24,796 bases of DNA from CAZTBB01 sp964611755 (lineage in GTDB: Bacteria; Pseudomonadota; Alphaproteobacteria; Micavibrionales; Micavibrionaceae), in assembly GCA_964611755.1 (NCBI GenBank), contig CAZTBB010000024.1, positions 1-24,796 on the forward strand. Direction: 5' to 3'. The translations under genes and the position numbers were made by a program. Within the stretch, counting starts at the first letter, position 1. Each line of letters begins with the position of its first letter. Below, piece after piece: positions 14,944-23,849 of the stretch. The notes under the pieces were generated by a model, which saw only the letters and a program-made list of their open reading frames with translations, searched no databases and was not told where the DNA came from.

Positions 14944-15737
14944 AGTAAAATAAGGTGATTATGCCGGTCTTTCAAGCCCGCGATAATACTGGCCGCGGCC
15001 AGCATGCTGCTTTTTGGGTTATTGGGATCGGGAAAATTCTCAATCCGTGAGGTGATGCGGCTAAATTCGCCTTCCACCAGAATTTCATGCGTGTTCGCTG
15101 TGCTTTGCGGGTCAGCCCAAATCTCAACTTCTGTGTGCTCCGGGCCGATACCCGCCATGCTCAATGTCGCGGCAACATTCACATTGGCAGGAAAGCCTTT
15201 GGCCGCGTCTAATGCGTTCCCCGCAAAGATGCGTGTGGGTTTATCAATGCTATCAAGCGCGATATTGTGGTGTGTAATAAAGGGGGCGCCCGAAAAACCA
15301 TGTGGCGCTTTAATGGTTTTAATTTGCGCCTTTTTAATTCCAAGCTCTTTCAATGACTTAACACCATCTATGCCCGCTAGAGCTCCAGATGGCACGTAAA
15401 TGCGACCTGTTTCTCGAGTGTCTATATCTACCATGTCAGGAAACATCAAAAAGGCGCAAGAAGATATTATAATAACGTCATTTTTATATGTTCTGATGTG
15501 ATTAAACAGATGCGGAACCTCAGGCGGGGGCAAGGCTTCAACAATCAGATCGCATGAGCGGCATAGATCTTCAAAACCCATATGCGCGACATCGTAGGAT
15601 TTTATGGGGTTGGGATCCGCTATCGCATACAGTTCAAACCCATCAATCCCCTTAATCAAAGCATCAGCCACAGTGCTTCCGATAGCGCCGCAGCCAGCTA
15701 TCCCGACCTTTTTTATGCTTTGAGCCTCTGCGCTCAT
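14940..15737 (-). CDS. Aspartate dehydrogenase (NadX-like, DUF108 family)
   Basis: A 265-residue NAD(P)-binding oxidoreductase. The frame extends to 15794, but the ATG at 15737, preceded by GGAGAAG, is the clear start. KKVGIAGCGAIGSTVADAL (9-27) is a Rossmann dinucleotide loop. The C-terminal half has the aspartate dehydrogenase hallmarks FPANVNVAATLSMAGIGP (182-199), ADP...TANTHEI with the conserved catalytic H217, and IENFPDPNNPKSSMLAA (232-248). The family oxidises L-aspartate to iminoaspartate, which can feed NAD synthesis in place of NadB, or works in reverse to aminate oxaloacetate. nadA and nadC are not in the window, so the NAD role is inferred from the family only. It overlaps the downstream phosphatase gene by 4 bases and diverges from recO across 36 bases. 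Confidence 0.88.
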   Translation of the reverse strand: MSAEAQSIKKVGIAGCGAIGSTVADALIKGIDGFELYAIADPNPIKSYDVAHMGFEDLCRSCDLIVEALPPPEVPHLFNHIRTYKNDVIIISSCAFLMFPDMVDIDTRETGRIYVPSGALAGIDGVKSLKELGIKKAQIKTIKAPHGFSGAPFITHHNIALDSIDKPTRIFAGNALDAAKGFPANVNVAATLSMAGIGPEHTEVEIWADPQSTANTHEILVEGEFSRITSRIENFPDPNNPKSSMLAAASIIAGLKDRHNHLILL

Positions 15738-15773
15738 GATCTTCTCCTCTTCCGGTGTTATGTTTGAAGTAAT

Positions 15774-16541
15774 ATGGAACAATGGGAAGATCAAGGCATT
15801 ATATTAAGCGTGCGCCCGCATGGTGAAAGCGGAGCGATCGTTGGATTGCTTACAGAAAATCTTGGACGCCATGCCGGCTATGTGCGCGGAGCGGGGTCAT
15901 CTAAAATGCGCGGCACCTTAGAGGCAGGCAGCCTAGTTGATGCGCGCTGGCAATCCAGAACCTCGGATCAGCTTGGCAGTTATGCGCTTGAGCTATCACG
16001 TTCGCATGCGGCTTTTATTATGCAAGAGCCGCTCAAGCTGGCGGCGCTGCAATCCGCCTGTGCGCTCTGTGATGCGGCCTTGCCGGATAGGGAGGGCCAT
16101 CCGGGGTTGTTTCATGGTTTGCTGGCCCTTTTTGAGGCGTTGCAAAGTGATGTCTGGGCACAAGCCTATATCATGTGGGAAATTGCATTTCTAAAGGAGC
16201 TGGGATTTTCACTCGATTTCTCAAAATGTGCCGGCGGCGGAGCTGACGATAATTTGCTTTATGTGAGCCCTAAAACGGGGCGCTCAGTCAGCGCCGAGGC
16301 AGGAGAGCCATATAAAGACAAGCTATTAACCTTGCCGGCTTTTTTGCGGCCACAGGGCGGTGATAATGATGAATCCGAGGATATAAGGCTGGGCTTGAAA
16401 CTCACCAGTTATTTTCTGGAGCATTGGGTCTTTGTGCATCATTCCAGTGGATTACCTGAGGCGCGGGCAAGACTGGCCTTGCGTTTTGACCAACATTTTG
16501 CAAAAACAAAAGATCACAACGAACAAGAAAACACGGCCTGA
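15774..16541 (+). CDS. recO: DNA repair protein RecO
   Basis: A 255-residue protein of the RecF recombination pathway, which helps RecA load onto SSB-coated single-stranded DNA. It starts with the usual OB-fold entry (WEDQGIILSVRPHGESGAIV...LTENLGRHAGYVRGA), followed by the helical domain (about 80-245) with WEIAFLKELGFSLDFSKCA. Length is normal. The zinc-cysteine cluster found in some RecO proteins is not evident: only scattered cysteines (for example ACALC and KCA) are seen. parC follows after 5 bases on the same strand, an arrangement common in alphaproteobacteria. Only 36 bases separate its ATG from the divergent aspartate dehydrogenase start, so promoters must overlap or lie inside genes. 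The ribosome-binding site is weak. Confidence 0.92.
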   Translation: MEQWEDQGIILSVRPHGESGAIVGLLTENLGRHAGYVRGAGSSKMRGTLEAGSLVDARWQSRTSDQLGSYALELSRSHAAFIMQEPLKLAALQSACALCDAALPDREGHPGLFHGLLALFEALQSDVWAQAYIMWEIAFLKELGFSLDFSKCAGGGADDNLLYVSPKTGRSVSAEAGEPYKDKLLTLPAFLRPQGGDNDESEDIRLGLKLTSYFLEHWVFVHHSSGLPEARARLALRFDQHFAKTKDHNEQENTA

Positions 16542-16546
16542 CATCT

Positions 16547-18784
16547 ATGTCACAAGATAACAGCGCTTTAGACGAGCAAAATATCATTGACCAATCGTTC
16601 GGAGAGATTCTCTCTGATCGTTACCTCTCTTATGCGCTGTCGACCATTATGAGCCGTTCTCTGCCTGATGTGCGCGATGGCATGAAGCCTGTGCATCGTC
16701 GCTTGATGTATGCGATGTATCAGCTGAAATTGAACCCGACGACCCAGCCCAAGAAGTCAGCGCGCGTGGTTGGTGATGTGATTGGTAAATTCCACCCGCA
16801 CGGTGATACGGCCGTTTATGATGCGATGGTACGACTGGCGCAAGACTTTGCCCAGCGCTATCCACTCGTCGATGGACAAGGCAACTTCGGGAATATTGAT
16901 GGTGATAATGCGGCCGCGATGCGTTACACAGAGGCGCGTCTCACCGATGTGGCCTTGATGCTTCTCGAGGGTATAGAGCAAAATGCTGTTGATTTTCGCC
17001 CCACCTATGATGGATCGGAAATCGAGCCTGTTGTTTTGCCGGGCGGCTTCCCAAATCTTCTTGCGAATGGGGCGAGCGGTATTGCTGTTGGGATGGCCAC
17101 GAATATTCCTCCGCATAATGTTGCTGAGCTCTGTGAGGCAATGGAATTAATGCTTGAGGAAGATCCGGATGATCGCGCTCTCGCCAAGATCGTTAAAGGG
17201 CCTGACTTCCCGACAGGCGGCACATTAGTAGAAGATGCCAAGGATGTAGCCGAAGCCTATGCAACGGGTAAGGGCGGTTTCCGTGTGCGCGCAAAATGGG
17301 AAAAGGAAGAGCTGAAGCAAGGGCAATATCAGATTGTTGTCACAGAAATCCCGTATCAGGTACAAAAATCAAAATTGATTGAGAAAATTGCCGAGCTTAT
17401 CCAAACCCGCAAATTGCCGATGCTGGATGATGTGAGGGATGAATCGGCGGAGGATATCCGTCTTGTGCTGGTGCCAAAAAGCCGCAACGTAGAAGCTGAA
17501 CTCCTAATGGAGGCGCTTTATCGTACCAGTGATCTGGAATCGCGTTTTTCCATGAATATGAATGTATTGGATGGCGGCACTGTGCCGCGCGTGATGACAC
17601 TTAAGGAGGTTTTGCGCGCATGGCTGGATCACCAACAAGAGGTTTTGGTGCGCCGCTCTGCCCATAGGCTTGAAAAGGTTAAGCATCGTATTGAGGTGTT
17701 GGACGGCTATCTTATTGTCTATCTCAACATCGATGAGGTTATCCGCATTATTCGCGAAGAGGATCACCCGAAGGAATCGCTGATGACAACCTTTTCATTG
17801 AGTGATGTTCAGGCCGAGGCGGTTCTCAATATGCGCCTGCGCTCCCTACGTAAGCTTGAGGAGATGGAGATCAGGGGCGAGCATGACAAACTCTCAGAAG
17901 AGCGCGATATGCTCGAGAAGTTGATTAAATCCGAAGCGCGCCAATGGACAAAAATTAAAAAGCAAATTGGCGAGATTAAAAAGAAATTCGGGCCCGATAC
18001 GGAGCTTGGTGCGCGCCGAACAAAGATAGGATCTGCGCCTGCGCCTGTGGCTGTTGATCTTGATGCCGCAATGATCGAGAAAGAGCCGATCACGATTGTG
18101 TGCTCACATCTTGGTTGGATCAAGGCGATGAAGGGACATGGCCAGAGTGAAAAGGATGTGAAGTACAAAGACGGAGATCGTGGGCGTTTCTTCATCGAGG
18201 CACAGACAACGGATAAATTGCTGATATTTGGAACGAATGGGCGCTTCTATACACTTGGTTGCGATAAGTTACCGCCCGGTCGCGGTTATGGTGAGCCTTT
18301 GCGCATTATGGTCGATCTTGGCAATGATGTTGATATTGCCGGTATGATGCTTCATCAAGATGGACAAATGATTTTGGTGGCCTCCACAGATGGGCGCGGC
18401 TTTATCGTGAGATCCGATGATGTTCTGGCGCAAACCAAGAATGGAAAACAGGTGCTCAATGTCTCAGGTAGAGTTGAGGCTTATGCATGCAAGCCTGTTG
18501 CGGCGGATGATGATCATGTGGCTGTGATCGGTAAAAATCGCAAAATGCTGGTCTTTGCCCGTGATGAGTTGCCGGAAATGGCGCGCGGTAAAGGTGTAAT
18601 CCTTCAGAAGTATAAGGATGGTGGGCTTTCGGATATAAAAACATTCAGCGCAGAGCAGGGGCTTGAATTCAAATATGGCTCAGGAACTACGCTTGTCGAA
18701 GACTTGGCCCCATGGGTCGGAAAGAGGGCCAGTGCCGGACGCTTGCCACCCAATGGATTCCCCAAAAGCAACAAGTTTGATTAG
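16547..18784 (+). CDS. parC: DNA topoisomerase IV subunit A
   Basis: A 745-residue type IIA topoisomerase subunit that, with ParE, unlinks replicated chromosomes. The breakage-reunion domain begins SYALSTIMSRSLPDVRDGMKP; the DNA-linking tyrosine is Y127 in AAMRYTEARL. The coiled-coil segment is about 440-495, followed by the beta-pinwheel C-terminal domain. I call ParC over GyrA because the length is short, the GyrA-box (QRRGGRG-like) is absent from the C-terminal domain, and it follows recO by 5 bases as in other alphaproteobacteria. In the quinolone-resistance region HPHGDTAVYDAM, the residues matching E. coli S80 and E84 are T88 and D92. It converges with motB, 30 bases between stops. Confidence 0.95.
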   Translation: MSQDNSALDEQNIIDQSFGEILSDRYLSYALSTIMSRSLPDVRDGMKPVHRRLMYAMYQLKLNPTTQPKKSARVVGDVIGKFHPHGDTAVYDAMVRLAQDFAQRYPLVDGQGNFGNIDGDNAAAMRYTEARLTDVALMLLEGIEQNAVDFRPTYDGSEIEPVVLPGGFPNLLANGASGIAVGMATNIPPHNVAELCEAMELMLEEDPDDRALAKIVKGPDFPTGGTLVEDAKDVAEAYATGKGGFRVRAKWEKEELKQGQYQIVVTEIPYQVQKSKLIEKIAELIQTRKLPMLDDVRDESAEDIRLVLVPKSRNVEAELLMEALYRTSDLESRFSMNMNVLDGGTVPRVMTLKEVLRAWLDHQQEVLVRRSAHRLEKVKHRIEVLDGYLIVYLNIDEVIRIIREEDHPKESLMTTFSLSDVQAEAVLNMRLRSLRKLEEMEIRGEHDKLSEERDMLEKLIKSEARQWTKIKKQIGEIKKKFGPDTELGARRTKIGSAPAPVAVDLDAAMIEKEPITIVCSHLGWIKAMKGHGQSEKDVKYKDGDRGRFFIEAQTTDKLLIFGTNGRFYTLGCDKLPPGRGYGEPLRIMVDLGNDVDIAGMMLHQDGQMILVASTDGRGFIVRSDDVLAQTKNGKQVLNVSGRVEAYACKPVAADDDHVAVIGKNRKMLVFARDELPEMARGKGVILQKYKDGGLSDIKTFSAEQGLEFKYGSGTTLVEDLAPWVGKRASAGRLPPNGFPKSNKFD

Positions 18785-18814
18785 CAACTCTTCATTTTTA
18801 TGATCGGTATTTGA

Positions 18815-19855
18815 TCAAGGAAATTCAACCTGACCCGGTGTGCGTTGGAATGTACCAATCGGAACCTGCTTGGGTGTTTGCAAGGATTGAACATCATCTT
18901 CTGTTGTGTTGTCCTCTGATGGATCTATATCCTGATAATTATCATCGCTGGCTGCGTTCTGGGACTGGTAAAGCTCAGGATTCGTCAGCTCCTCTTTTAG
19001 AAGAATAATTGAAATACGGCGGTTCTGGGCGTTCTTCGGCTCCTCCGGGATGAGATGCTCAGTATCGGCTTTGCCCATAACATTATTAATACGCTCACGC
19101 TCGAGGTTAGCACCAAGCATAACGCGGCGACTTGCATTGGCACGATCCGAAGACAGCTCCCAGTTTGTATACGTCGCCCCCGGGCCATAAGGTGAGCTGT
19201 CGGTATGGCCGCGCACGGACAGCTCATTCGGCAGTTTTGCTATGATATCTGTAATCATAGCAAGAAGATTGCGTGTTTTTTCATACATTTGCGCGGAGCC
19301 GGAAGGGAACATAGGTTCGCCGTCCTGATCGACAATCTGAATACGCAAGCCTTCGGGCGTCATATCAATGATGAGGTTCTTTTCAAGCGCTTTGAGATCG
19401 GGGTTATCCTGAATGGCCTGCTTGATTTCCTGCGCAGCCTTCTCAAAACGTTTTTCTTCGGCTTTACGGCGGGCCTCATTCTTTTTTTGCTGTTCGGCAT
19501 CAGCCTTGCTATCCGATTTCTTTTTTCCCGGCGTGTCTTTGTTGGGTTTGTTATTGACCATGGGTTGTTGTTGATCAACCATGGCGCCATCCACGGAGGC
19601 GGTTAATCCGCCCAGAACGCCGCCGGCCCCGCTTTCGGAGATAGAAACCTTTGGGTGCGTTGGGTCAAAATAGGTGGCAATGGCCGTTAGTTGCTCATCG
19701 GAAGCCGAGCTGAGCAGCCATAAAAGCAAGAAGAAGGCCATCATGGCCGTCACAAAGTCAGCATAAGCCACCTTCCACGCGCCGCCGTGCAAAGGCTCTT
19801 GCGGCTCCAGCGATATGCGTGTTTTTTGAGGTGTCTCTGACATTAATCTGTCCAT
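18815..19855 (-). CDS. motB: Flagellar motor stator protein MotB
   Basis: A 346-residue stator subunit from the ATG at 19855; a second in-frame ATG at 19843 (MSETPQ) is equally plausible, as neither has a strong ribosome-binding site. Order: short basic N-terminus, one membrane helix (about 30-49) in WKVAYADFVTAMMAFFLLLWL with the proton-carrying D33, a plug/linker, a strongly charged Lys/Glu-rich coiled stretch (about 108-147), and an OmpA-like peptidoglycan-binding domain (about 165-287) with LSVRGHTDS and NRRISI. An unusual acidic, low-complexity tail of about 55 residues follows, rich in Asp, Glu, Gln and Asn. With MotA it forms the proton channel driving the flagellar motor. It starts 24 bases after motA. 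No other flagellar gene is in the window. Confidence 0.95.
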   Translation of the reverse strand: MDRLMSETPQKTRISLEPQEPLHGGAWKVAYADFVTAMMAFFLLLWLLSSASDEQLTAIATYFDPTHPKVSISESGAGGVLGGLTASVDGAMVDQQQPMVNNKPNKDTPGKKKSDSKADAEQQKKNEARRKAEEKRFEKAAQEIKQAIQDNPDLKALEKNLIIDMTPEGLRIQIVDQDGEPMFPSGSAQMYEKTRNLLAMITDIIAKLPNELSVRGHTDSSPYGPGATYTNWELSSDRANASRRVMLGANLERERINNVMGKADTEHLIPEEPKNAQNRRISIILLKEELTNPELYQSQNAASDDNYQDIDPSEDNTTEDDVQSLQTPKQVPIGTFQRTPGQVEFP

Positions 19856-19879
19856 ATTCAAAATTCAAAATCTCTTTAT

Positions 19880-20770
19880 TTAAGAGATGCTTGGCAATTC
19901 ATTCAAATGCTCTTCCAGCTCTGCAAAGCTTGGTTGAACATCATGTGGTAAAAACTTTCTTGCAAATTCAACGGCTACCTGCGGTGCGGCGCCATTCAAG
20001 AAGGATAGTGTCGCCACCTTGATCGCTTGGAAATAGACAATTTCGGTCTCGGCTTTTGCGCTCATGGCTGCGGCAATAGGGCCAACAAAAGCGTAGGATA
20101 GCCACACGCCGAGGAACGTACCCACAAGGGCCCCACCAATCATTTTACCCAAAACCTCAGGCGGTTCAGTAATAGAGGCCATTGTTTTAATCACACCAAG
20201 CACAGCGGCCACAATACCCAAGGCCGGAATACCGTCTGCCATGTGTTGCACGGCGTGGCCGGGGTGACGTTCATGCGCAGCATAGGTGCCGATTTCCTCG
20301 CTCATGAGGGCGCCGATCTCGGCGGGTTTGTCATTCCCCAAAGAGATAATCCGCAAATAATCACACAAGAAAACAAGTGCATGATGGTTTGCCTGAAATT
20401 GCGGGAATTGTCCGAAAAGGTCACTATCATCCGGGTTTTCAATATGTTGTTCAAGGGCCAGCCAGCCTTTTGTTCGGGCCATCTTGAAAATGGTGAAGAG
20501 CATGCTCAGCAGCTCCATATAATCATCTTTGCTATGCGCAGTTGGCTTAGTCAGCGCACTAAGATATTTGATGGTGTGTTTGATGGCATCGCTGGTTTCA
20601 CCAATGACAAAGGCACAGATGGCACACCCCATAATAATGATAAATTCGCCTGTGAATGCTTTGGCGATAACATACATAACCCCCATAAATTGAGGCATAT
20701 TGAAGCCCATTGCGACGAGCAAACCGCCGAATGTGCAGACAAAGACCATTAAAATGCCAACTATTTTCAT
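19880..20770 (-). CDS. motA: Flagellar motor stator protein MotA
   Basis: A 296-residue inner-membrane stator subunit that, with MotB, couples proton flow to rotation. Four hydrophobic segments are seen: about 3-23, 32-55, 181-201 and 210-232. The large cytoplasmic loop holds the rotor-contact charges, R99 and E107 in ARTKGWLALEQHIE, with the same spacing as R90 and E98 of E. coli MotA. Conserved prolines P182 (DGIPALGIVAAVLGVI) and P231 (FVGPIAAAM) match those needed for torque. It is upstream of motB by 24 bases, and 200 bases downstream of the EAL protein gene on the same strand. That 200-base AT-rich region probably contains its promoter, but I could not identify a convincing sigma-28 or sigma-70 site. 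Confidence 0.97.
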   Translation of the reverse strand: MKIVGILMVFVCTFGGLLVAMGFNMPQFMGVMYVIAKAFTGEFIIIMGCAICAFVIGETSDAIKHTIKYLSALTKPTAHSKDDYMELLSMLFTIFKMARTKGWLALEQHIENPDDSDLFGQFPQFQANHHALVFLCDYLRIISLGNDKPAEIGALMSEEIGTYAAHERHPGHAVQHMADGIPALGIVAAVLGVIKTMASITEPPEVLGKMIGGALVGTFLGVWLSYAFVGPIAAAMSAKAETEIVYFQAIKVATLSFLNGAAPQVAVEFARKFLPHDVQPSFAELEEHLNELPSIS

Positions 20771-20970
20771 GTTTTTATAACGGCTATTCTTATCAAGGTT
20801 GTCTTACATAACGTGTTAAGCGAGTGATACATGATTGCCTTTTAAGGATGCTATGAAAGCGTAAAGAAAGTGTTAGCAATCATCAAATATTAGGATAGCA
20901 AAAAATATGCATTATCCAAAACTGATTTTGTGTTTTATTTCAAATGCTTTACGTAAATTTTATGTGGATA

Positions 20971-22617
20971 TTACCCGGCGAGCTTATTCTTAAGTGAGGC
21001 AGGTAAAACAAAGTCCGGTTTTTGGATTGGTTTACTGAATAAATAGCCTTGGCCGTATTCGATGCCCATTTCGCGAAGCATTTCCATTTGGGCCTCTTCT
21101 TCGACAAATTCAGCCACGACCTCGATGCCGAGATCCTTGCACATTTGTGAGAGGTTTTTGACCATGGCGGCATCACGTTGGGATTCTTGGATTTTACGAA
21201 TATATTTTCCATCAATCTTGACCCAATCAACGGTCAATTTCTGCAGGTATTCAAAGGATGCCGATCCGGCGCCAAAATCATCCAGTGCCACTTTAAAGCC
21301 TGCATTTTGGAGCTTGGTAATGAAATGGCTGACTTTATCCAGATCATGGATATGGCTGGATTCGGTGATCTCAAAAATTATACGATCGGAAATATTGTGA
21401 TGAACGGAGAGTTTTTGTTCCAGTTTTTCAAAGAAACTCTCATCCTGAATGGACTGACCGGAGATGTTGATTGAAAATTTGGAGCTGCTGCCCCCTGCCT
21501 TGAAAACAATATAATTAATGGCACGCTCGCAAACCGCGATATCAAACTCGGAGGCAAGCCCGATATCCTCACCGAACATGATCCATTCCATGGTATCGCC
21601 TTCTTCAAAGCGGCTCAGCATTTCAAAATGAGAGGCCTCCAAGGTTTGAAGGTTGACGATGGGCTGGAAATACATTTTGAAATCAAGACGCTCAACAAGG
21701 CTTTGGAAGTCTTTGATCTTCTGTGCATTGGCGGCCACATAGGCCTTGAAGCCTGTGTTTAAATTGTCGATGGTCAGGTCGGTTCCTTTGCGCTCAAATT
21801 CGTTGATTGTATAGACAAGGGCCCGCGCCGCATCGCGGTCTGACATATCACTGAGATCGGAGGCGACTGTTTTTGTGCTGACCTCAAGGCCTTCGCCCGT
21901 CGGGTCATTTTCAATGGCGAGCTGTTTGATTTGTTCTTTAATGGTATCGCCATCAACATTTTTGTCATGGATCACGCTATATTTCCCATCGGCGATTTCG
22001 GCGGCTGTTTGGCCATCAATCGAGCGGGATTTCAGGAAATCACCGATAGAGGTGGCAAGCGCATTCCAGCCATCCTCGCCCATTCGGTCCTTATCAGCCT
22101 CGCTGGCTTTAAGGTCTAGGAGGGTGACATCAACATCTTGCCCCAGCTCTCTGGCTGTTTTCAGGGCTTCTTCAGCGGCCTCCGAAAATTCCTCGCGGGT
22201 CATAACCTTGCCATCAAACTCACTCGAGATGACTTCGCCGATCTTGGACATCAACATATTGCTGACTCCAAGTGTCAGGTAAAATACGTCTGTACCCGGC
22301 ATTTTAATACCGGTAACAAGAGCTTTTTTATCCTCGCCGATTTCTGGGGATAGTTTTACCAGGCTAGGCCCGCAGCGAATGCCGGCCTTTGCCTTGTATC
22401 GCATGTTTTTGAGGAGCGGGCGGTCAACCTTGTCAAAAAGGCTCAGCCATTCGCGGCCGATAAGCTCGCTTTCCTGAATGCCAATCATGCCTTTAATCGC
22501 GCCGATAGCATAGCTGACATTCTCATCCGCTCCGACTTCAATAAAGAGGTCGGAGGATGCAAAAGCGAAGGCCAGAAAGCGATCGCGCTGTGATTTAAAG
22601 CTATCTTTTTCGGACAT
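20971..22617 (-). CDS. c-di-GMP phosphodiesterase: PAS-like, degenerate GGDEF, and EAL domains
   Basis: A 548-residue cytoplasmic signalling protein with no signal peptide or membrane segment. Residues about 15-125 look like a PAS-type sensor (FIEVGADENVSYAIGAIKGMIG then ELIGREWLSLFD). Residues about 160-290 keep the shape of a GGDEF domain (VTLLDLK...DRMGEDGWNALATSIGDFLKSR), but the catalytic motif reads ADGKY (209-213), so it should not make c-di-GMP. The EAL domain (about 310-540) keeps its catalytic set: E332 (EML in place of EAL), N384, E416, D446-D447 (DDFGAGSAS), K467, E503 and E506, then QGYLFSKP. It should therefore hydrolyse c-di-GMP. hemB lies 84 bases upstream and motA 200 bases downstream, all on the minus strand, suggesting a motility role. 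Confidence 0.9.
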   Translation of the reverse strand: MSEKDSFKSQRDRFLAFAFASSDLFIEVGADENVSYAIGAIKGMIGIQESELIGREWLSLFDKVDRPLLKNMRYKAKAGIRCGPSLVKLSPEIGEDKKALVTGIKMPGTDVFYLTLGVSNMLMSKIGEVISSEFDGKVMTREEFSEAAEEALKTARELGQDVDVTLLDLKASEADKDRMGEDGWNALATSIGDFLKSRSIDGQTAAEIADGKYSVIHDKNVDGDTIKEQIKQLAIENDPTGEGLEVSTKTVASDLSDMSDRDAARALVYTINEFERKGTDLTIDNLNTGFKAYVAANAQKIKDFQSLVERLDFKMYFQPIVNLQTLEASHFEMLSRFEEGDTMEWIMFGEDIGLASEFDIAVCERAINYIVFKAGGSSSKFSINISGQSIQDESFFEKLEQKLSVHHNISDRIIFEITESSHIHDLDKVSHFITKLQNAGFKVALDDFGAGSASFEYLQKLTVDWVKIDGKYIRKIQESQRDAAMVKNLSQMCKDLGIEVVAEFVEEEAQMEMLREMGIEYGQGYLFSKPIQKPDFVLPASLKNKLAG

Positions 22618-22701
22618 GACGCGTTGATTTGCCCTTCAAATGCATAAAGAATCCCAAATTCCACGATACACTATAAAGGCTTAAGAATAAATTGAGCTTT
22701 G

Positions 22702-23700
22702 CTAATCTTTTAACAGTCTCGCTGCATCAATGGCGCCATATGTTAAAATGGCCGAGCAGCCGGCGCGTTTGAAACCAAGCAGTGTTTCAAAAAGAGCGCT
22801 TTCATAATCAAGCCAGCCTTTTTTTTCCGCCGCGCGCAGCGTCGCATATTCACCGCTGACGTGATACGCCATGACCGGAACATCAAAATGATCGGCGCTC
22901 TGGCGGATAATATCGAGATAGGGCAGGCCGGGCTTGATCATGACCATATCCGCACCCTCCGCGATATCCATTTCAATTTCACGCAAAGCTTCTTGTGAAT
23001 TGGCCGGGTTCATTTGATAGGTTTTTTTATCTCCTCTAAGTTTGGCGCCGGATCCGACCGCATCGCGGAAAGGCCCGTAAAAAGCAGAGGCATATTTGGC
23101 GGCGTAGGAGAAAATGGTTGTGTTCTGTAATCCATTGTCATCCAGAGCGGAGCGGATGACGCCAATGCGGCCATCCATCATATCGGACGGCGCAATAATA
23201 TCTGCGCCGGCTTGGGCTTGGCATACGGCTTGTTTGGCGAGTATCTCATTGGTTTCATCATTGAGGATTTCATCACCCTTCATGATTCCATCATGGCCAT
23301 GCGCGGTATAGGGGTCGAGCGCGACATCTGCGATCAGGCCGAGATCAGGCAGGGCATTTTTAATCTCATTCAGGGCACGGCAGATGAGGTTGTCCGGGTT
23401 ATAGGCCTCTTTTCCATCATCTGTTTTTTTGTCATCCGGCGTGCATGGAAACAGAGCGGCGGCCTTGATTCCCAAATCATGCGCCTGTTTGAGTTTTTCT
23501 ATGCTCAGATCAATCGAGGCACGGCTTTGCCCGGGCATAGAGGCAATATCCTCTTGATGATTTTGTCCCTCAGTGACAAATATCGGATAGATAAGATCAC
23601 TAGGGCGCAAGTGGTTTTCCTGAACAAGGTCTCTGATCCAACCGCTCTGGCGCAGGCGGCGCAGGCGTGTGCTCGGGAAGTGTCGTGAACTCTGGGTCAT
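22702..23700 (-). CDS. hemB: Delta-aminolevulinic acid dehydratase (porphobilinogen synthase), Mg type
   Basis: A 332-residue cytoplasmic enzyme that condenses two 5-aminolevulinate molecules to porphobilinogen in haem synthesis. The ATG at 23700 is preferred over the TTG at 23715; it restores the standard N-terminal length. Both Schiff-base lysines are present: K202 in SYAAKYAS and K256 in VMIKPGLPYLD. In the metal site DVALDPYTAHGHDG (125-138) the three zinc cysteines of E. coli-type enzymes are replaced by A127, D129 and D137, so this is the magnesium/alkali-metal type known in Pseudomonas and alphaproteobacteria. FRDAVGS is the allosteric Mg neighbourhood. It diverges from the LdtR-type gene over 149 bases and is followed by the EAL gene 84 bases downstream. 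Confidence 0.96.
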   Translation of the reverse strand: MTQSSRHFPSTRLRRLRQSGWIRDLVQENHLRPSDLIYPIFVTEGQNHQEDIASMPGQSRASIDLSIEKLKQAHDLGIKAAALFPCTPDDKKTDDGKEAYNPDNLICRALNEIKNALPDLGLIADVALDPYTAHGHDGIMKGDEILNDETNEILAKQAVCQAQAGADIIAPSDMMDGRIGVIRSALDDNGLQNTTIFSYAAKYASAFYGPFRDAVGSGAKLRGDKKTYQMNPANSQEALREIEMDIAEGADMVMIKPGLPYLDIIRQSADHFDVPVMAYHVSGEYATLRAAEKKGWLDYESALFETLLGFKRAGCSAILTYGAIDAARLLKD

Positions 23701-23789
23701 TATTGTCGCTCTCAAATCAGTTTTCTTTTATTGTTTTGGTAATTTTTTTTCTGTAGTTTTAATAGATAATGCGAAAAAACAAAAGCTTA

Positions 23790-23818
23790 TTGACCTCATC
23801 CACGCAAATCTTCACAAT
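23790..23818 (+). promoter_or_regulatory. Candidate sigma-70 promoter for the LdtR-type regulator
   Basis: TTGACC (23790-23795), a 17-base spacer and CACAAT (23813-23818) lie about 32 bases before the GTG at 23850. The -35 matches consensus at 5 of 6 bases and the -10 at 4 of 6. It sits in the hemB/ldtR divergent region; I found no comparably good hemB promoter on the other strand. Confidence 0.45.
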
Positions 23819-23849
23819 CATACAGCAATAATAATTGGAGACTAAACCC

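Noticed and set aside
16793..16825. T88 and D92 in ParC as quinolone-resistance mutations
   Set aside because: Residues at these positions vary naturally between lineages; without a susceptible reference from the same species no resistance can be claimed.
16547..18784. Assignment of this gene as gyrA
   Set aside because: The length is short for GyrA, no GyrA-box-like QRRGGRG is present, and it follows recO as parC does in alphaproteobacteria.
20243..20752. 169-residue plus-strand open frame antisense to motA
   Set aside because: It lies wholly within a convincing motA and shows no recognisable domain or ribosome-binding site.
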